This document shows, piece after piece, positions 42,073 through 49,528 of a DNA stretch of 59,059 nucleotides; the first letter of the stretch is position 1, and each line of letters opens with the position of its first letter. The notes under the pieces were generated by a model. It was not told the DNA's origin. It searched no databases and was given only the letters and a program-made list of their open reading frames with translations. The translations under genes and the position numbers were made by a program. Source of the DNA: Parendozoicomonas sp. Alg238-R29 (GTDB taxonomy: Bacteria; Pseudomonadota; Gammaproteobacteria; Pseudomonadales; Endozoicomonadaceae); contig NZ_CAMZOG010000020.1 in NCBI RefSeq assembly GCF_947331445.1, positions 1 to 59,059 on the forward strand. Reading direction: 5' to 3'.

Positions 42073-43401
42073 TCAAGCAGCCTCTTTTACTAAGCGACTT
42101 TGAGGAAAGTGGCAGGTAAAACTACTACCTCTTCCTGGTCTGCTTTTTACCATTAGCGTTGCATCGTGTCTGAGCAGGACATGTTTAACTATTGCGAGGC
42201 CAAGTCCTGAGCCTCCTGTTGATGCATGTCTGCTCTTGTCGATTCTGTAGAACCGTTCTGTCAGGCGGGGAATATGTTGGGGCTCGATACCGATGCCGTT
42301 ATCTTTGATTGACAGATAGCCAGTATTAAGTTCAACAACCCATTTTAACTTGATAAAGCCGCCGTCCGGCGTGTATTTAACGGCATTAAATACCAGATTT
42401 GAAATTGCGCTGCGAAGCTCTTTTTCGTTACCTAGAATTTGCGTACCTGATTTACAAGATACGTCAATCGTATGGTTTCTTTCTCCGCTAAAGGATCGTG
42501 CATCTTTAGCAATCTCATCCAATAGTTCAGCAACAGGTATAGGCGTGAGATCTTGCAGGCTATCGGCTGTTTCCAGCTTCGAGAGAATTAACAAGTCTTC
42601 AATGATATTTGCCATTCTATCTGACTGATTCTGCATCTGGCCCAGAGCCTTAGGCAGCATTGGTGGCGGAGGCTCTGGCATTAAAACAAGACTGTCGGAA
42701 AGAGTTTCTACGTAACCAGAAATCACAGTTAACGGCGTTCTCAATTCATGAGAAACATTAGCTACGAAATCTTTCGTCATCTGCTCAAGTTGGAATACCC
42801 GGGTGCTATCCCGTACAACCAAAAGACGATTGTTCGGGCCATAAATCGTAATGGAATAGAGCAGTCTCTTCTCGGCAGAAACCGGAGAAGGGAGCATTAA
42901 TGGCTCCTGATAGGACTCACTTTCAAAATAACGGGCGAAGCGCGGGTGACGAATCAGGTTGGTAACCTGCTGCCCTACATCATCCGGATTGCGAAAACCG
43001 AGGATATGTTCAGCTGCAGGGTTCCACCATTCAATCTGGCCCTGATCATTGGTTAGAACAACGGCATCCTTAAGGGCTGTAGTGGATTGCTGAAAACGAT
43101 TAATGACAGCTTTAAGACGGTTGTGCGCCCGTTCTTGTTTACGCATCAGGCGGTACATGCTATCGAACATTTCTCCCCAAAGGCCATGACCACTGGGAGG
43201 TTCTATAAGCTCAGAGGAGGAAGAGGACATTTCCAGCCAGCTAATGAGCTGAAAAACATTTTTCAGAGTCCAGACAAGATAGGCTCCGCAGCCTATCAAG
43301 AGGATAGAAAGGGTTTGTCCGGTTAACAGTCCAATCCCAAAACAGATACCCAGCATCAGAACCAGGCGCTTAATAACTTCAATTAGCCAGTTATGGTTCA
43401 C
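42073..43401 (-). CDS. phoR: Phosphate regulon sensor histidine kinase
   Basis: PhoR senses phosphate supply through the Pst system and controls PhoB. The 442 residues show two N-terminal membrane segments (about 11-45), a PAS domain (LKDAVVLTNDQGQIEWWNPA) and the HisKA box FVANVSHELRTPLTVISGY with the phosphorylated His. The ATPase domain has N box NLVFNAVKYTPDGG, G1 DNGIGI and G2 GGSGLGLAIVKH. The start is a GTG. It lies 69 bases after phoB on the same strand, the usual phoBR order. Confidence 0.93.
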   Translation of the reverse strand: MNHNWLIEVIKRLVLMLGICFGIGLLTGQTLSILLIGCGAYLVWTLKNVFQLISWLEMSSSSSELIEPPSGHGLWGEMFDSMYRLMRKQERAHNRLKAVINRFQQSTTALKDAVVLTNDQGQIEWWNPAAEHILGFRNPDDVGQQVTNLIRHPRFARYFESESYQEPLMLPSPVSAEKRLLYSITIYGPNNRLLVVRDSTRVFQLEQMTKDFVANVSHELRTPLTVISGYVETLSDSLVLMPEPPPPMLPKALGQMQNQSDRMANIIEDLLILSKLETADSLQDLTPIPVAELLDEIAKDARSFSGERNHTIDVSCKSGTQILGNEKELRSAISNLVFNAVKYTPDGGFIKLKWVVELNTGYLSIKDNGIGIEPQHIPRLTERFYRIDKSRHASTGGSGLGLAIVKHVLLRHDATLMVKSRPGRGSSFTCHFPQSRLVKEAA

Positions 43402-43470
43402 ATTTTATCCGGTCTTATTATGTCAACAAATCCATTTTGGATCCGGCTCAACCGCCGGTCGAAACTCCGG

Positions 43471-44163
43471 TTATACCTTCATGGAAAAACGGTATCCTGT
43501 ACCCCTTACTGTCTGGATCAGCTTTTCATGGCCGTTGCCTAATGCTTTTCGCAGGCGGCGAATATGAACATCAACAGTTCGTTCTTCAACGTAAACATTA
43601 CCCCCCCAAACATGGTCAAGCAACTGACTTCTGGTGTAAGCCCGTTCCTGATGAGTCATGAAAAACTGGAGTAAACGATATTCGGTTGGCCCCATTTCGG
43701 CGGGGGAGCCATCAATAGATACTCGGTGGCTGATTGGGTCGAGCATTACGCCCAGAACTTCAATAGGTTCACTCTGGCCGGCAGCTGCTGTTCTGCGTAA
43801 AACGGCTTTAAGGCGGGCAACAAGCTCGCGCGGAGAGAAAGGTTTTGTGATGTAATCATCGGCGCCGCTTTCCAGCCCCTGAATCTTGTTATCTTCTTCG
43901 CTTTTTGCGGTGAGCATGATGATAGGGGTGCCAGAGGTCAGTTCATCACGCTTTAGGCGTCGGGCTAGCTCAATACCGGTAACACCCGGAAGCATCCAGT
44001 CTAGAAGAATAAGGTCTGGATTTTGGTCCACGATCAGGGCGTGAGCCGTTCTGGCATCCTCTGCCTCAAGGCAGTGATAACCAGCCATTTCTAGAGCAAC
44101 AACGATCATCTCTCTGATTGGAGCTTCATCGTCAACTATGAGAATTTTGCTGGTTGTTGTCAT
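43471..44163 (-). CDS. phoB: Phosphate regulon response regulator
   Basis: PhoB binds Pho boxes and activates phosphate-starvation genes when phosphorylated by PhoR. The 230 residues start with a receiver domain (acidic DDE at 11-13, phospho-acceptor Asp55 in LLDWMLPG, Lys in ITKPF). A winged-helix DNA-binding domain ends it, with [20 protein letters not shown] and [14 protein letters not shown] Pho box about 50 bases upstream indicates self-activation. Confidence 0.94.
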   Translation of the reverse strand: MTTTSKILIVDDEAPIREMIVVALEMAGYHCLEAEDARTAHALIVDQNPDLILLDWMLPGVTGIELARRLKRDELTSGTPIIMLTAKSEEDNKIQGLESGADDYITKPFSPRELVARLKAVLRRTAAAGQSEPIEVLGVMLDPISHRVSIDGSPAEMGPTEYRLLQFFMTHQERAYTRSQLLDHVWGGNVYVEERTVDVHIRRLRKALGNGHEKLIQTVRGTGYRFSMKV

Positions 44164-44214
44164 GGCTCAGAAGGTTCCCCCTTAGGATCTGCCTGAGAAT
44201 TACAACGCCTCAAT

Positions 44215-44232
44215 GTTACAGTTAAATGACAG
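44215..44232 (-). promoter_or_regulatory. Pho box upstream of phoB
   Basis: On the minus strand the site reads CTGTCATTTAACTGTAAC: two CTGT-type half repeats separated by 11 bases, matching the 18-base Pho box consensus CTGTCATAWAWCTGTCAY at nearly all positions. It is centred about 60 bases before the phoB start. Confidence 0.85.
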
Positions 44233-44267
44233 AAACTTATAAGCACAAAATTAGTTATTTTTTCTGG

Positions 44268-44864
44268 TCATTTCAGGACGACGGGAAGAGTGCCAAGCAC
44301 TCGGTAGTGACGCTTCGTAGACGGTTCCAGACAAACCCAGTACTTACGTAGCTTTTTAATGACTTTAAAGGTTTTTTTGTTCTCTATCTGGAAAATATCA
44401 CCTGGCGATAAATCATTCAGGGTTTTGCCATTTACTGGTTTGCGTAGAGTTTGCAGGTGGTTGTCGTGACCACTGCTGGCTTTAGGATTAATGCTGTGTT
44501 TTTGGAGTGCATGTGTTGTTTCAGCATCCAGAACTTTCAGCGCAAGCAGTTCGTGGAGCTTCTCCCGGTAGTTTGTTTTCCATTCTTCACCGTGGGGCGC
44601 CACCTTTCTTCCGTGCTGGTTCCAGGTGTGCACATGTGCGACCTCATGGGCAAAGGTTATAAGAAACTGCACTGGCTCAAGGTCACAATTTACACTGATT
44701 CTGTGGGGTAATCCCCGGGCTGCTGGCCTGAAGTCTCCAAGTTTGGTTTTTCTAGGGCGGGAGATACGCATTTGAATATTGTCATTCAACAGCCAGCTGG
44801 CACAAAGGGATTCTGTACCGGCGGGAAGATAAGGTGCCAGCTGTTGGGAAAGTTCTAAGCTCAT
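44268..44864 (-). CDS. SprT-like zinc metalloprotease-fold protein
   Basis: 198 residues with a SprT-like domain. The zinc-binding HEVAH is at 73-77 and a third ligand lies in PHGEEW near 90-95. Related proteins range from SprT of bacteria to eukaryotic Spartan, which digests DNA-protein crosslinks; activity here is unproven. The C-terminal part (PGDIFQIENKKTFKVIKKLR) forms a small beta domain instead of the usual zinc ribbon. The ATG follows the ubiA stop with no gap, so it is in the ubiCA operon. Confidence 0.8.
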   Translation of the reverse strand: MSLELSQQLAPYLPAGTESLCASWLLNDNIQMRISRPRKTKLGDFRPAARGLPHRISVNCDLEPVQFLITFAHEVAHVHTWNQHGRKVAPHGEEWKTNYREKLHELLALKVLDAETTHALQKHSINPKASSGHDNHLQTLRKPVNGKTLNDLSPGDIFQIENKKTFKVIKKLRKYWVCLEPSTKRHYRVLGTLPVVLK

Positions 44865-45746
44865 TTAAATAATTAGGCAACGATCAACAATAATGCCGAT
44901 AAGAACAGCCAGCCCAGCCCAATGGTTAGAGAGAAATGCTTTAAAGCATTCATCCCGGTCTCTGTTCTGGGTCATACGACGCTGGTGGAAAAATACTCCG
45001 GCCATTCCGGCAAGGCCAAGATAGTAAGCAACTCCGGAACTGGTAATCAATCCGGTAATAACCAGTATTCCCAGAGTGAGCCCCTGTAAAATCTGGATGA
45101 TCAGATTGTCATATCGACCAAAAAGAATAGCAGTGGATTTAATACCGATTTTCAGGTCGTCATCCCGGTCTACCATGGCATATTGGGTATCGTAAGCCAC
45201 AATCCATAACAGACATCCGGCAAACATTAACCACGAAACAGGCGCGACTGCTTCTGTTTGTGCCGCCCAGGCCATAGGGATACCCCAGGCAAAAGCTGCT
45301 CCAAGAACAAACTGCGGAAGATTAGTAAACCGTTTCATAAACGGATAGATAATAGCCAGAGCTGCTCCAGCGAAAGAGAGTTGAATAGTTAATGCATTTG
45401 TAAGCAAAACCAGTAGAAAAGAGGCGGTTAACAGTGCGGAGAAAAGCAGCAATGCCTCTTTTTTTGAAACTTGGCCTGTTGCCATCGGACGATTCTGAGT
45501 GCGTTTTACGTGGCCATCCAGGTTTCGGTCCGCAAAATCGTTAATTACACATCCGGCAGAACGCATGAGGAGTGTGCCGATCGAGAAAATGATAATCAGG
45601 CCAGGATTCGGCCAGCCATCAGCCGCTATCCAGAGTGCCCAGAGCGTTGGCCATAACAACAAGAATGTGCCGATAGGCCGGTTAAAACGAGTGATTTGAA
45701 TATAGTTTTCCAACCGGGTTGATGCAGAGGTCGGCATGCTGCTCAT
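44865..45746 (-). CDS. ubiA: 4-hydroxybenzoate polyprenyltransferase
   Basis: UbiA attaches the polyprenyl tail to 4-hydroxybenzoate in ubiquinone synthesis, in the inner membrane. The 293 residues have about eight or nine membrane segments and both Asp-rich motifs: NDFADRNLD at 69-77 and, in the second half, DTQYAMVDRDDD. The start overlaps the ubiC stop by 4 bases (ATGA), placing both steps in one transcript. Confidence 0.95.
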   Translation of the reverse strand: MSSMPTSASTRLENYIQITRFNRPIGTFLLLWPTLWALWIAADGWPNPGLIIIFSIGTLLMRSAGCVINDFADRNLDGHVKRTQNRPMATGQVSKKEALLLFSALLTASFLLVLLTNALTIQLSFAGAALAIIYPFMKRFTNLPQFVLGAAFAWGIPMAWAAQTEAVAPVSWLMFAGCLLWIVAYDTQYAMVDRDDDLKIGIKSTAILFGRYDNLIIQILQGLTLGILVITGLITSSGVAYYLGLAGMAGVFFHQRRMTQNRDRDECFKAFLSNHWAGLAVLIGIIVDRCLII

Positions 45747-46300
45747 ACGGGCAGAACTCCCGCTGTCGTCTGGTTGTTTTTCATGCAGGTTTCTTCAGGC
45801 AAAAAATATTCGCAAACAGCGAGAGGTTTGTGATTGAGGGTGAAAAGTGACCTTCTTCCCCAAATGTCTCTATTTGCAGAATCGGTTGTACGGGTTAGCT
45901 CAATCGGGCCGCGCTTGAGATCGGGTTGAGAAAACAGAAATGCACCGAGGGGGCGATCCTTCAGAAACAGCAGCTGACGGTTCTTCCCCTCAAGGCTGGA
46001 AGCAGGAAGAATACTTCTGGCGAAGACTTTAGGTACGCCATTACAGAGCAGAGTAACCTCCCGGATACTGGCCTGTTCCCTCTGAGAGATAGAAAGAAAA
46101 CTGCGTTCATCTGGAGTAGGTCTGTCCCACTCATGGAACAAAACCTGTACTTCAAAGGTGCCAGGAAAGTTTTTTTTGAGCCGGGCTGTTAATGAACCGG
46201 TATCCAGCAACCAGTGTTTCCAGTGTTCGGGAATGCTCCACGGCAAAGTGTCCGTGTCATACCAATGTTGTGTGTCCAGATTAAGGGGGCGAGACGGCAT
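45743..46300 (-). CDS. ubiC: Chorismate lyase
   Basis: UbiC splits chorismate to 4-hydroxybenzoate and pyruvate, the first ubiquinone-specific step. From the Met at 46300 (MPSRPLNLD) it has 185 residues, near the family size. A longer open frame to 46414 would add 38 residues that look unrelated. Conserved segments are LLDTGSLTARLKKNF, REVTLLCNGVPKVFARSILP, PLGAFLFS and the C-terminal RDIWGRRSLFTL with the active-site residues. It precedes ubiA with a 4-base overlap. Confidence 0.88.
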   Translation of the reverse strand: MPSRPLNLDTQHWYDTDTLPWSIPEHWKHWLLDTGSLTARLKKNFPGTFEVQVLFHEWDRPTPDERSFLSISQREQASIREVTLLCNGVPKVFARSILPASSLEGKNRQLLFLKDRPLGAFLFSQPDLKRGPIELTRTTDSANRDIWGRRSLFTLNHKPLAVCEYFLPEETCMKNNQTTAGVLPV

Positions 46301-46670
46301 AGTGTTACTTAATTTCTCCAGCGCATCCAAGCCGTATTTTGCCGCAGCATGATGGATAAAACACGCTGGTGCAAGTATTTGTACGTGGCGTCCGTATGCT
46401 TTTTGAAAAAACATTGAACATCAATGATGGTGGCTATCTTTATGGTTTTTGTATGTTTTTTGCTGAGAGTGACGTTTTTAGCCTTATATAAGGTGATAAA
46501 TGGTATTGCCCTTCAATAAACGCTGTTTTAAGGTTGATTCAGTGCTGGCACTTATAAAGCTCGAAAACGCTAATAAGTTAGTGCTGCCTGTTCTCAGTTG
46601 AGAGCTTTGGATGAGCTCTTCAGGGAAAAAATAAAAACAATCATAAATAAAACGGATTCGAGAGGGAGCT
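46301..46670. other. Intergenic region between ubiC and the HU gene
   Basis: This divergent gap of about 370 bases carries the promoters of ubiC and the HU gene. It is AT-rich near the HU start. AGAGGGAGC at 46660-46668 is the HU ribosome site. I saw no further gene or clear operator in it. Confidence 0.4.
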
Positions 46671-46946
46671 ATGCGCAAGCCCGAACTTGTTGCTGCTATT
46701 GCAGATCAGACAGACCTGAGCAAAGATAAAGCTGGTCAGGCACTGTCAGTTATCATTGAACAAATCACTCAGGCGCTGGAGCGTCAGGAATCAGTAAACC
46801 TGATCGGTTTCGGTTCTTTCACTCAGCGTGCCCGTGGTGCCCGTACCGGTAAAAACCCACAAACCGGTCAGCCTATGGAAATTCCTGCCAGTAACACCGT
46901 TGCTTTCAAGCCAGGTAAGTCTTTGAAAGAAGCTGTGAACAAGTAA
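46671..46946 (+). CDS. hupB: HU family DNA-binding protein
   Basis: A 91-residue histone-like protein that bends and compacts DNA. The helical N-terminus (MRKPELVAAIADQTDLSKDK) is followed by LIGFGSFTQRARGARTGKNP, with the arm tip TGQPMEIPAS and the C-terminal FKPGKSLKEAVN, all classical for HU. Which HU subunit it resembles is not certain, so the symbol is a guess. A 10-bp hairpin follows. Confidence 0.93.
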   Translation: MRKPELVAAIADQTDLSKDKAGQALSVIIEQITQALERQESVNLIGFGSFTQRARGARTGKNPQTGQPMEIPASNTVAFKPGKSLKEAVNK

Positions 46947-46955
46947 TTTGTTTCC

Positions 46956-46998
46956 TGTGCTGGCACGTGTCTCTCACACTTAGCCTCTTGCCAGCACA
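46956..46998 (+). terminator. Hairpin after the HU gene
   Basis: TGTGCTGGCA (46956-46965) pairs perfectly with TGCCAGCACA (46989-46998) across a 23-base loop that can form a smaller GTG/CAC stem. No T tract follows. It lies 9 bases after the HU stop and is likely a terminator or an mRNA-stabilising end. Confidence 0.6.
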
Positions 46999-47134
46999 TT
47001 CAAACTCCTCCCTGTTATTTTTCTATTTCCCCATTGTTGACTCTATTAACTACCAATCAGGGCAAAAATGCACTGGTCTGGAGCCGGTTTGTCTATAGAA
47101 TGCTTGCTGGTTATCCAGAGTAGGGGAAGTATCT

Positions 47135-47515
47135 GTGAAGTTTCGGTTGCTGCTTTTAGGTTTGGGCTTTCTTATGAAGCGAGCCAGTGCCAATAATTCT
47201 GCGTTTCAAAAGAAACTGGAAGGAAAGGACATGTCCTTTGAGATTTCCAGTGATGATGGTGTGTGCCGTAACTTTACCGTGAAGAATAATAAGGTGACCA
47301 GCAAAAGCGGAACAGCTGTAGAACCTGAGTTCAGCTTGCGTTTTAAGTCATCTCAGGAAGGCTTTGCAGCGCTTACTGCCAAGAATGCCCAGCTTGCATT
47401 TATGAAAGGTATTCAGGACAAGAGCATTCGTGTTGAAGGCAATCCTATGAGCCTGATGTGGTTTCAGGGGATAGCAGCAATGGTTGTGCCAAAGAAGAAA
47501 AAAAAGGCTGCCTGA
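47135..47515 (+). CDS. SCP2-like sterol/lipid-binding domain protein
   Basis: 126 residues resembling small SCP2-domain proteins. KLEGKDMSFEISSDDGVCRN forms the first strands, FSLRFKSSQEGFAALTAKNA the middle, and IRVEGNPMSLMWFQGIAAMV the hydrophobic closing part. The N-terminus MKFRLLLLGLGFLMKRASAN could be a signal or membrane anchor, and the C-terminus is Lys-rich. Related proteins bind lipids or help ubiquinone assembly; the role here is unknown. The start is a GTG with GGGGAAG upstream. Confidence 0.7.
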   Translation: MKFRLLLLGLGFLMKRASANNSAFQKKLEGKDMSFEISSDDGVCRNFTVKNNKVTSKSGTAVEPEFSLRFKSSQEGFAALTAKNAQLAFMKGIQDKSIRVEGNPMSLMWFQGIAAMVVPKKKKKAA

Positions 47516-47535
47516 TTGCTCTGGCAGATCTAATA

Positions 47536-47577
47536 AAACGTAAAAAGGGGTTTGTCTAAGTGCACCTTTTTACGTTT
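47536..47577. terminator. Bidirectional terminator
   Basis: AAACGTAAAAAGG (47536-47548) pairs perfectly with CCTTTTTACGTTT (47565-47577) around 16 bases. It lies between the SCP2-like gene and the minus-strand UPF0597 fragment and can end both. Confidence 0.8.
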
Positions 47578-47589
47578 AGAGGGATTGAC

Positions 47590-47901
47590 TTATTTCACTG
47601 TCATGATTTTCAAAATCATGGCATCTGTTTCTTCCATTCCCTGATTGCCTAACAGGCCAATATTATCAATGGTCTTTTCCAGGTCATTTTCGATAATGCC
47701 TTCATGACCAGATATGCGGGTACCATCCAGCACCATCAAAGCGGCTTTAACAGCAGCAGAAACTTTCAGTGAGCAGCCCATTTTAGCGCTATCACAGAAC
47801 ATGCCTGTCACATCACCAAACATGTTGAAAACAGTACGGCTGGCCGTTTCAAAGTCTCCGCCCAGCAGCCAGGCGATAGCCATGCTGGCACCTGTTGCGG
47901 C
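47590..47901 (-). pseudogene. C-terminal fragment of a UPF0597 (serine/cysteine deaminating) protein
   Basis: UPF0597/CyuA-type proteins (about 430 residues) resemble the alpha chain of L-serine dehydratase and carry an iron-sulfur cluster. Only the last 103 codons remain: AATGASMAIAWLLGG, NMFGDVTGMFCDSAKMGCSL, then SGHEGIIENDLEKTIDNIG and METDAMILKIM-like wording at the end. In-frame homology runs back to base 47901 and stops at an in-frame TAA. The Cys residues of CDSAKMGC are retained, but three quarters of the enzyme is gone. It abuts, head to head, the truncated malic enzyme on the other strand. Confidence 0.82.
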
Positions 47902-48284
47902 TTATTACGACTGGCAGCCCATTCGAGCTGGTTGAGTATAAGGGGCGCGCTTACCCGGTTGCCCAGTGTAACAATATTTATATCTTCCCTGGTCTGGGTC
48001 TTGGCGTTATGGCCTGCGGTGCAACGAAAGTATCCGATGCCATGCTGGATATTTCTGTAGAAACTCTGGCGAACTGTTCTCCGGCGGCGACTGATCGTAA
48101 AGCTGTACTGCTTCCAGAGCTGGAAAAGGTTCAGGATGTAATCTGTAAAATGGCTTTGGCTGTAGCTCTGCAGGCGCAGAAAGAAGGTCTGGCACCAGAA
48201 CGCTCTGAAGAAGATTTGAAGGAGCTTATTCGCTCTCGTTTCTGGAGCCCGGAGTATCGCCAGATTCGGATGGCTTACTGCTAA
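47895..48284 (+). pseudogene. C-terminal fragment of NAD-dependent malic enzyme
   Basis: Malic enzymes of this class have about 560 residues; only about the last 128 are here. The fragment opens with LITTGSPFELVEYKGRAYPV and continues CNNIYIFPGLGLGVMACGA, which is the C-terminal NAD-domain end of the family. It closes with LIRSRFWSPEYRQIR. The first codon is a TTG inside family sequence, without a ribosome site, so it is not a natural start. The joint with the opposite-strand UPF0597 fragment falls at about 47895-47905. Confidence 0.82.
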
Positions 48285-48307
48285 TCAAACTTTTCTTCAT
48301 CATCAAG

Positions 48308-48347
48308 AAAGCCAGAGTCTTTGTGTTACAAAGATTCAGGCTTTTTT
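48308..48347. terminator. Terminator between the malic enzyme fragment and the orphan gene
   Basis: AAAGCC (48308-48313) pairs with GGCTTT (48339-48344), and inside it TCTTTGT (48318-48324) pairs with ACAAAGA (48328-48334). A T tract runs to 48347. The minus-strand gene stop lies in the loop, so the hairpin may serve both strands. Confidence 0.75.
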
Positions 48348-49474
48348 GGAAGTGCGTCCAGTAGGGCCTGATTCGCCCTGGATGCTTGTTCAGCCTCAGA
48401 CTTGGGGCTCAGCCTGTCAGCTTGTTTTGCAAGCAGATGAGCGCGTCCGCCCCTTGCGAGGAATAAAAAATAATTTTTGGCGAAATATTCGAGATTTGGA
48501 GCAAGGTTGGTGCATCCAATCAGTAGAGAACCACTCACACTTTCTACTTCCCATGCCAGCTTTTTATGTTTTTCTCCGGGAACGACGGGGACTTTTACAT
48601 CAGAGCGCGCCGCTTCAGTGCATGGCCGCAAGTAAGTTTTCAGGTGATGATCGGATATTTGGTCGGTTGCTTCTTTAAGTTTATCTGTAAATGGCCCCAG
48701 CCCCTGAACTCTCTCTTTTACTTTCTCGTAATACTCTTTCTGTAATGCAAGGAACCTTTCGCTGGCTGCTTTCTGTTTGGCCACAATCTCCTTCGTCCGT
48801 TTGTTTTTCTTTGATTTACCTCCGGGGGATGACTGATTCATGAGCTGAACCGCATCATTGTTTGCTTTTTGTAGCTCTATAGCTGCCTCATCCATCTCTC
48901 TTGGAGAGAGTGGAGATATTGCTGCAATCATTGGGATATATTTGAGAACTTCTCTGGCGTATTCTTCAATGGCAGCCCATTTCTCATGCAGCTGCACGAC
49001 TTCCATTTGTCTACGCAAGCTATCCCTTGCACTTTCCTGTGCGAGACCCCCCTCCAGAGCACCGGGAATCTTTTTATTTCCAAAAAGCACCAATAGTTGC
49101 TGTAGCGCCCGGTCACATTTGGGATCTCGCACAATATCCCCCAAAGTGCCATTAAATGAGTTGAAGGCTGCACACAGCGTTTTGCCCTGTTCATAAAGTT
49201 CGAGCAGGTTGTTTGTCCAGCCCTGACCTACAGATTCAGCTACGTAAAACTTATCGACTTCGCGTTTTTGGAGATTTTTATAGCTTGGTCCAGGTAATTG
49301 AGAGTCAGTATTCTGGTTGGAAAGTTGTGAGTCGACACTGGTTGGCCGGGTTTCCCTGAGAAAAGCTTCTTTTGAGTCAACGGAGGTTTCACTGGAAGCA
49401 CTGCTAACCCCGCTGTCTGTACTGCCCGTGCTGTTTTGTCTGCCAGTTTTCGGTGGAATCCTGGAAGAGTCCAT
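48326..49474 (-). CDS. Orphan protein with Ser/Thr-rich disordered N-terminus, function unknown
   Basis: 382 residues of no family I recognise. Residues 1-65 are low in complexity and rich in Ser, Thr, Gln and Asn (GSTDSGVSSASSETSVDS). The rest is mostly helical: WTNNLLELYEQGKTLCAAFN, a long charged stretch with EKWAAIEEYAREVLKY, a Lys-rich linker (GGKSKKNKRTKEIVAKQK) and a coiled coil. A short C-terminal region has GCTNLAPNLEYFAKNYFLFL. There is no signal peptide. The architecture parallels the orphan at 28208-29188 (disordered Ser-rich head, globular body), so both may be secreted or host-directed proteins; this is a guess. It lies between decayed genes and recG. Confidence 0.6.
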   Translation of the reverse strand: MDSSRIPPKTGRQNSTGSTDSGVSSASSETSVDSKEAFLRETRPTSVDSQLSNQNTDSQLPGPSYKNLQKREVDKFYVAESVGQGWTNNLLELYEQGKTLCAAFNSFNGTLGDIVRDPKCDRALQQLLVLFGNKKIPGALEGGLAQESARDSLRRQMEVVQLHEKWAAIEEYAREVLKYIPMIAAISPLSPREMDEAAIELQKANNDAVQLMNQSSPGGKSKKNKRTKEIVAKQKAASERFLALQKEYYEKVKERVQGLGPFTDKLKEATDQISDHHLKTYLRPCTEAARSDVKVPVVPGEKHKKLAWEVESVSGSLLIGCTNLAPNLEYFAKNYFLFLARGGRAHLLAKQADRLSPKSEAEQASRANQALLDALPKKPESL

Positions 49475-49528
49475 ATTTATGACCTTTGTATTCCCTTGCA
49501 GGAACTATAGATCAATAGGGAAAAGAGT

